This document shows positions 6,768-9,353 of a stretch of DNA of 9,353 nucleotides, one piece after another. The DNA lies in contig CALMPB010000089.1 of the NCBI GenBank assembly GCA_937871985.1, positions 1 to 9,353 of the forward strand, given 5' to 3'. Below the pieces are notes generated by a model. The model was not told the origin of the DNA. It saw only the letters and a program-made list of their open reading frames with translations, and searched no databases. Every line of letters starts with the position of its first letter. Position 1 is the stretch's first letter. The position numbers and the translations under genes were made by a program. The stretch is from an uncultured Burkholderiaceae bacterium (GTDB taxonomy: Bacteria; Pseudomonadota; Gammaproteobacteria; Burkholderiales; Burkholderiaceae).

Positions 6768-6901
6768 AATTCTTTTCGATCAGGGTGGCGGAAGTGGCAA
6801 AAAAGTTTTGGAATGGTGAACCGGTCTGGCATATTGGTTTTGCAGACCAAAAAGGAAACGCCCCGACGGCGGCAACCGTCGAGGCGTTGGATCTGCGATA
6901 A
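6755..6901 (+). CDS. Small 48-aa hypothetical protein
   Basis: Forty-eight codons beginning MSTLKFFSIRVAEVAKKFWN and ending in EALDLR. I recognise no family. The support is translational: AGAGGG (6742-6747) lies 7 nt before the ATG at 6755, and the start overlaps the previous gene by 13 nt in a run of overlapping genes. The N-terminal half reads as an amphipathic basic helix (KFFSIRVAEVAKKFW), and the rest is short and polar. The 3' third contains a strong hairpin (6857-6888), so coding and RNA structure overlap here. It could equally be a chance ORF in an untranslated spacer, but the ribosome site and coupling favour a real gene. Confidence 0.5.
   Translation: MSTLKFFSIRVAEVAKKFWNGEPVWHIGFADQKGNAPTAATVEALDLR
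6857..6888 (+). other. Long stem-loop inside the end of the 48-aa ORF
   Basis: AACGCC-C-CGACGG, a loop of CGGCAA, then CCGTCG-A-GGCGTT. This is a 13-position stem with one C·A mismatch and a six-base loop. On the + strand no U-tract follows, so it is not a rightward terminator. On the - strand the same hairpin is followed by TCCTTTTTGG (plus-strand 6847-6856), which resembles a leftward terminator, yet no leftward gene lies to its right. Possible roles are an mRNA stability element for the antirepressor operon, a boundary to antisense transcription, or a coding coincidence. Confidence 0.55.
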
Positions 6902-6929
6902 GTCCTAGTCGAATAAGGAAAAATCACAA

Positions 6930-7223
6930 ATGAAACTTAGCACTGACTCTATTTTAACTCAAGCCCCTCGGGCGGCTGAGGTGTCCTACCTGCCCACCGC
7001 CGGCCTGCCGCCAGTAACGAACCCGCCGCGGCGCGGACGATTGCCCAAGGGCGTCGTGGTGCTGAGGAAGCCTCGGGAGGTGGTAGAAGCGGTGGAGGCG
7101 GCGGCTGCCCCCATGGATCCCCTGACTGCGGCGTATCGCATGCTGGACATGATGCAGAGCACGCTGGATGTGACTCGGCGCCGGCTGGCAGAGTACGCGG
7201 AATCTGGGCGCCGGACTGGCTAG
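6930..7223 (+). CDS. Hypothetical 97-aa protein with basic RGR-containing patch
   Basis: Ninety-seven residues, beginning MKLSTDSILTQAPRAAEVSY. AAGGAA (6915-6920) lies 9 nt before the ATG, a good ribosome site. The first third is probably disordered (Pro/Thr-rich). A basic patch, PPRRGRLPKG, resembles but does not match an AT-hook. A Glu/Val/Ala-rich stretch and a C-terminal helix (TAAYRMLDMMQSTLDVTRRRL) complete it. I do not recognise the family. It is separated from the upstream small ORF by 28 nt and is the last gene before the terminator at 7255, so it is probably the distal gene of the antirepressor operon, although its own promoter cannot be excluded. The basic patch hints at nucleic-acid binding; that is a guess. 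Confidence 0.6.
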   Translation: MKLSTDSILTQAPRAAEVSYLPTAGLPPVTNPPRRGRLPKGVVVLRKPREVVEAVEAAAAPMDPLTAAYRMLDMMQSTLDVTRRRLAEYAESGRRTG

Positions 7224-7254
7224 CACTGGCATCCATAACCCGGGTGCCATCGAG

Positions 7255-7283
7255 GCCCCTCCTAAGTGGTGAGGGGCTTTTTT
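7255..7283 (+). terminator. Rho-independent terminator closing the antirepressor operon
   Basis: GCCCCTC (7255-7261), a nine-base loop, GAGGGGC (7271-7277), then six T residues (7278-7283). This is a perfect 7-bp GC-rich stem with a U-tract. It lies 31 nt after the stop of the 97-aa gene and separates it from the following cassette. Confidence 0.9.
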
Positions 7284-7353
7284 GCGACAGTATGTTAAAA
7301 CATCGACTCCTCCCGGCCTGTCTCGGTCGCTGTCTTCGTCACATTTGAGCCTT

Positions 7354-8124
7354 ATGGCACGAGCTTCTCAGCCACAAACGATCGCTTCGGACCTGTGCTT
7401 GCGGGTGAACCAACTGATTGCTAGATCAGATAGGTACCTAGGAAGGGACAATTTCGAAGCACGGCTGTTGCTGCGTGATTGCGAAAAGTTGCAGCAAGCC
7501 AACACATTTGACGGTACGATTGCTCGCATCTATATGGCAGAAGCCTATGGTGACGCTGAGGAGGCACGACGGTGCGCGAGTCAGGCGAGAGCCGCTGCCC
7601 CAGGATTGGCGAGTGAGGCGGATTTCCAACTGGCTCAGTCGTTGGTGGGGTTGGGATATTTCTCTGAAGCTCAAGCTATCTATGCACGCGTCGCTACTCC
7701 TGAGCTTGGCCAATTGACCAATCGGTTGAATTTGGGAATGGTATCCGGCTCGATCGAGCAAGTTTTCCGTTTTTTGGAACAAGCGCGATCGATGAACATC
7801 GAATTGGATGAGGATTCCGTTATGAGCGCTTCGGGAGCATACGCCGTGTATCAAAAGACATCGACGACCGATAGCCAGGCCGGTGAGCTCCTTGATCTGG
7901 CCGGCGAGGTTCTGCGTGCGCATAGGCTTTTTCCGCTCAATGGCAGCCCGAAGGTTTCTGCGATCGACCATCGAGAGCTGCGGACGCTGCTCATGGAGCT
8001 GATGGTTCGCGCGCCTGCCGAAGAAGTTGGAGCAATGAACTTCGAATTGGCGGACCTTGTTGCGCGTCGCCTTGAAGTCGTGCCAGCAGGGATAGCAGTG
8101 GTGTTCTCGGGAGCGGCTTCGTGA
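7354..8124 (+). CDS. Helical repeat-like (possibly TPR) protein, partner of the HEPN gene
   Basis: 256 residues from the ATG at 7354 (MARASQPQTIASDLCL). The frame is open back into the terminator at 7282, but that extension is Ser-rich and starts within the hairpin T-run, so I reject it. The ribosome site is weak. The protein appears all-helical. Pairs such as ARIYMAEAYGDAEEARRCAS and FQLAQSLVGLGYFSEAQAIY have the small-residue and aromatic spacing of tetratricopeptide or similar helical repeats, over about residues 50-125. The remainder (LDLAGEVLRAHRLF, ELRTLLMELMVRAPAEEVGA) is also helical, with no catalytic motif. Its stop overlaps the GTG start of the HEPN gene (GTGA), so the two are coupled and probably act together, perhaps as regulator or sensor plus effector. 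Base composition looks lower in GC than the virion genes, consistent with an acquired cassette. I do not recognise the family by name. Confidence 0.7.
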   Translation: MARASQPQTIASDLCLRVNQLIARSDRYLGRDNFEARLLLRDCEKLQQANTFDGTIARIYMAEAYGDAEEARRCASQARAAAPGLASEADFQLAQSLVGLGYFSEAQAIYARVATPELGQLTNRLNLGMVSGSIEQVFRFLEQARSMNIELDEDSVMSASGAYAVYQKTSTTDSQAGELLDLAGEVLRAHRLFPLNGSPKVSAIDHRELRTLLMELMVRAPAEEVGAMNFELADLVARRLEVVPAGIAVVFSGAAS

Positions 8125-8501
8125 CCATTTCCCCCGCTGATCTGCTGGCCCTCGGACAGCGATCACTTGCCTCAAATACCTGTGAAGCAGAACTTCGCGG
8201 TTCGATGAGTCGTTTTTATTATTCGGCATATCATCATGCGCGCCTGTTTGCAGAGAGTCTTCCCTCCCAAGGGGACGATTCTCAAGCAAAGGGTGGTATG
8301 CATGTCCATCTGTATACTGCGCTGTTGAACCCGACCATCCCTAGGGACCATGACAAGTTCTTCAAGTCCAAGTCTCTGGGGTACATCCTCAAGACGATGC
8401 ATGCGCAGCGCGTTAAGGCAGACTATTTCATCGATTCTGATGTGTCGCTACCAGAAGGGCAGACAATGGAACAGCAGGCTGGTAATGCTCTGAAGATCTG
8501 A
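8121..8501 (+). CDS. HEPN-domain protein, candidate RNase effector
   Basis: 126 residues from the GTG at 8121, which overlaps the preceding stop. The segment EAELRGSMSRFYYSAYHHAR is the hallmark helix of HEPN proteins of the SRxYYAxxH type: helix before, invariant Arg, aromatic pair, then His. R31 and H38 give an R-x6-H arrangement compatible with the R-x4-6-H active-site motif of HEPN ribonucleases, although in many toxins that motif lies in a different helix, so activity is not assured. A variable middle (SQAKGGMHVHLYTALLNPTI) follows, then a Lys-rich segment (HDKFFKSKSLGYILKTMHAQ) and the EQQAGNALKI C-terminus. HEPN proteins are common in toxin-antitoxin, abortive-infection and other defence systems. 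The gene is the second of a two-gene cassette bounded by terminators on both sides, between regulatory genes and the tailspike, which is a typical moron position. The domain is fairly sure; the defence role is inferred. Confidence 0.8.
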   Translation: MTISPADLLALGQRSLASNTCEAELRGSMSRFYYSAYHHARLFAESLPSQGDDSQAKGGMHVHLYTALLNPTIPRDHDKFFKSKSLGYILKTMHAQRVKADYFIDSDVSLPEGQTMEQQAGNALKI

Positions 8502-8521
8502 GATCAGCTTGCGAAAGATTT

Positions 8522-8550
8522 AAGGCCGCCTTCGGGCGGCTTTTTCTTTT
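8522..8550 (+). terminator. Rho-independent terminator after the HEPN gene
   Basis: GCCGCC (8525-8530), TTCG tetraloop, GGCGGC (8535-8540), then TTTTTCTTTT (8541-8550). The stem can be extended outward by AAG/TTT with one G·U pair. A UUCG loop with a long U-tract makes this the strongest terminator in the window. It isolates the cassette from the tailspike gene. Confidence 0.95.
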
Positions 8551-8561
8551 CCGCAGAAGTC

Positions 8562-8577
8562 TGCGCGCGCGCGCGTA
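8562..8577. repeat. Alternating purine-pyrimidine CG tract
   Basis: T followed by GC repeats and TA: sixteen strictly alternating bases (8562-8577), thirteen of them G or C. Such tracts can adopt Z-DNA under negative supercoiling and are slippage-prone. It sits in the 110-nt gap between the terminator and the tailspike start. No promoter is clear in this gap, and no function is demonstrated. Confidence 0.5.
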
Positions 8578-8611
8578 GAAAGTGGCGAGCAATCTCCCAG
8601 GGTTGCGCGCC

Positions 8612-9353
8612 ATGACCGTCTCTTCCGAAACCTACAGCATCAACTATGACACCGATGGCGTAACCACGGTGTTCCCGGCGCCGTTTTACTTTCTGGCCAA
8701 CGACCATTTGCGCGTATGGCTGTATGACGTCGCGTCGGAAATCGAGACCGATCTGGTGTTGGGCTCGACGTTTTCGGTGTCCGGAGCCGGCAATCCTGCC
8801 GGCGGCTCGGTCACCACGACGGTCGCATACCCGCCCGGCAAGAAGTTGAACATCGAGCGGGTCGTACCGATCACACAGGAAACGGCCTACCAACGGAACG
8901 ACCCATTCCCGGAACGGGCTCACGAGCAAGCCCTGGACAAGCTGACGATGATTTGCCAGCAGATCGCTGCCTTCTTCGGTCTGCTTCCCGGGACGTCTTT
9001 GCGCGCGCTGCTACTGGGCAAGAACGACGTCGACGGGCAAGGGGCCTATCGTGCCCGCGGGAATCGGATCGCCGACCTGCACGACCCCATCGACGGCCGC
9101 GACGCCGCAACTCGTCAATGGGTACAGGCGCTGATCGCAAGGCTCGCCACCGACAGCACGGGCCAGGTCGTGGTCGACATGCTGGCCGACCCGTCCAGCC
9201 CCGAGCTGGGCGACGGCATGGTGGCGGTCAGGCAGCCCTATGCGAATGCCTTCGCCATAACCCAGCACTTCCATAACCTATTCACGCAGACGCCGTTTCA
9301 CTACCACGCGATCGGCGATGGCGTGGTGGACGATACCGTTGCGATAAACAACA
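8612..9353 (+). CDS. Tailspike / tail fibre N-terminal part, 3' end outside window
   Basis: Open from the ATG at 8612 to the right edge (247 complete codons), preceded by AGGG (8599-8602) at 9 nt. Residues 1 to about 115 (TYSINYDTDGVTTVFPAPFY, the FLANDHLRVWLYD segment, then IERVVPITQETAYQRNDPFP and ERAHEQALDKL) are the T7 tail-fibre-type adaptor that attaches receptor-binding proteins to podoviral virions. A short helical neck follows (residues 115-135), then RGNRIADLHDPIDGRDAATR (about 149-168), the collar motif common in such fibres. Near the edge, GDGVVDDTVAI (about 235-245) is the usual opening of a pectate-lyase-superfamily beta-helix. This suggests a depolymerase tailspike that degrades capsule or O-antigen, but its catalytic part is not visible. 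Its place after the regulatory region parallels gene 9 of P22. Confidence 0.9.
   Translation, partial: MTVSSETYSINYDTDGVTTVFPAPFYFLANDHLRVWLYDVASEIETDLVLGSTFSVSGAGNPAGGSVTTTVAYPPGKKLNIERVVPITQETAYQRNDPFPERAHEQALDKLTMICQQIAAFFGLLPGTSLRALLLGKNDVDGQGAYRARGNRIADLHDPIDGRDAATRQWVQALIARLATDSTGQVVVDMLADPSSPELGDGMVAVRQPYANAFAITQHFHNLFTQTPFHYHAIGDGVVDDTVAINN

Noticed and set aside
7292..7303. Short dyad ATGTT-AA-AACAT in the leader of the repeat/HEPN cassette, with a TATGTT -10-like hexamer
   Set aside because: The arms are only 5 bp and AT-rich, and no -35 partner is found at a normal distance. Too weak to call a promoter or operator.
7282..7353. Longer N-terminus for the repeat-like protein
   Set aside because: It would start in the T-run of the terminator with a Ser/Pro-rich segment unlike the rest of the protein.
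7438..8289. Long leftward open frame opposite the repeat-like protein gene
   Set aside because: Its composition is Arg/His/Ser-rich with no domain signal. It lies antisense to a gene pair with helical-repeat and HEPN signals and crosses the gene junction.
8612..9353. Diversity-generating retroelement (template and variable repeats) near the tail protein, as in Bordetella phage BPP-1
   Set aside because: The host group made it worth looking for, but no reverse transcriptase, no adenine-rich template repeat and no Mtd-like protein is present in the window.

Overview
The window is high-GC phage DNA. It is most likely a prophage or temperate podovirus of a beta-proteobacterium in the Burkholderiales (Bordetella/Achromobacter/Burkholderia type). 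This rests on overall GC and codon bias and on the look of the virion proteins, not on any database match. There are no tRNA, rRNA, CRISPR or insertion-sequence signatures.

Layout, left to right. (1) 2-4872, + strand: two large virion genes. The first is cut by the left edge and carries a soluble lytic transglycosylase domain. The second is an ~856-residue internal (ejection-type) protein, and the two overlap by 4 nt. (2) 4866-5665, - strand: a small two-helix membrane protein translationally coupled behind a Mnt-like ribbon-helix-helix (RHH) repressor. (3) 5666-5755: a divergent control region with three evenly spaced operator-like dyads built from paired GGWCC subsites. (4) 5756-6901, + strand: a tightly overlapping operon of a 55-aa Arc-like RHH protein, an ORF6N-domain antirepressor-like protein, a second Arc-like RHH protein and a 48-aa unknown, followed by a 97-aa unknown (6930-7223) and a strong terminator. 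(5) 7354-8501, + strand: a two-gene cassette of lower GC, a repeat-like helical protein (possibly TPR) plus a HEPN-domain protein, closed by a second terminator. (6) 8612 to the right edge: the N-terminal part of a tailspike with a T7-type adaptor and the beginning of a pectate-lyase-like region.

The order ejection genes / small membrane protein (-) / Mnt-like (-) / Arc-like (+) / Ant-like (+) / tailspike is that of the phage P22 immI region (16-sieA-mnt-arc-ant-9). Here it is combined with apparently unrelated virion proteins, a second Arc-like gene after the antirepressor, and a HEPN cassette inserted before the tailspike. The two divergent repressors share the same predicted DNA-contact residues (Q-x-K-x-R) and flank a single array of similar operators. 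They may therefore compete for or co-occupy the same sites, with the antirepressor made under their control.

The candidate for an undescribed system is the repeat-protein/HEPN pair at 7354-8501. It has the architecture of a prophage-carried defence or toxin module, but nothing in the sequence proves its function.
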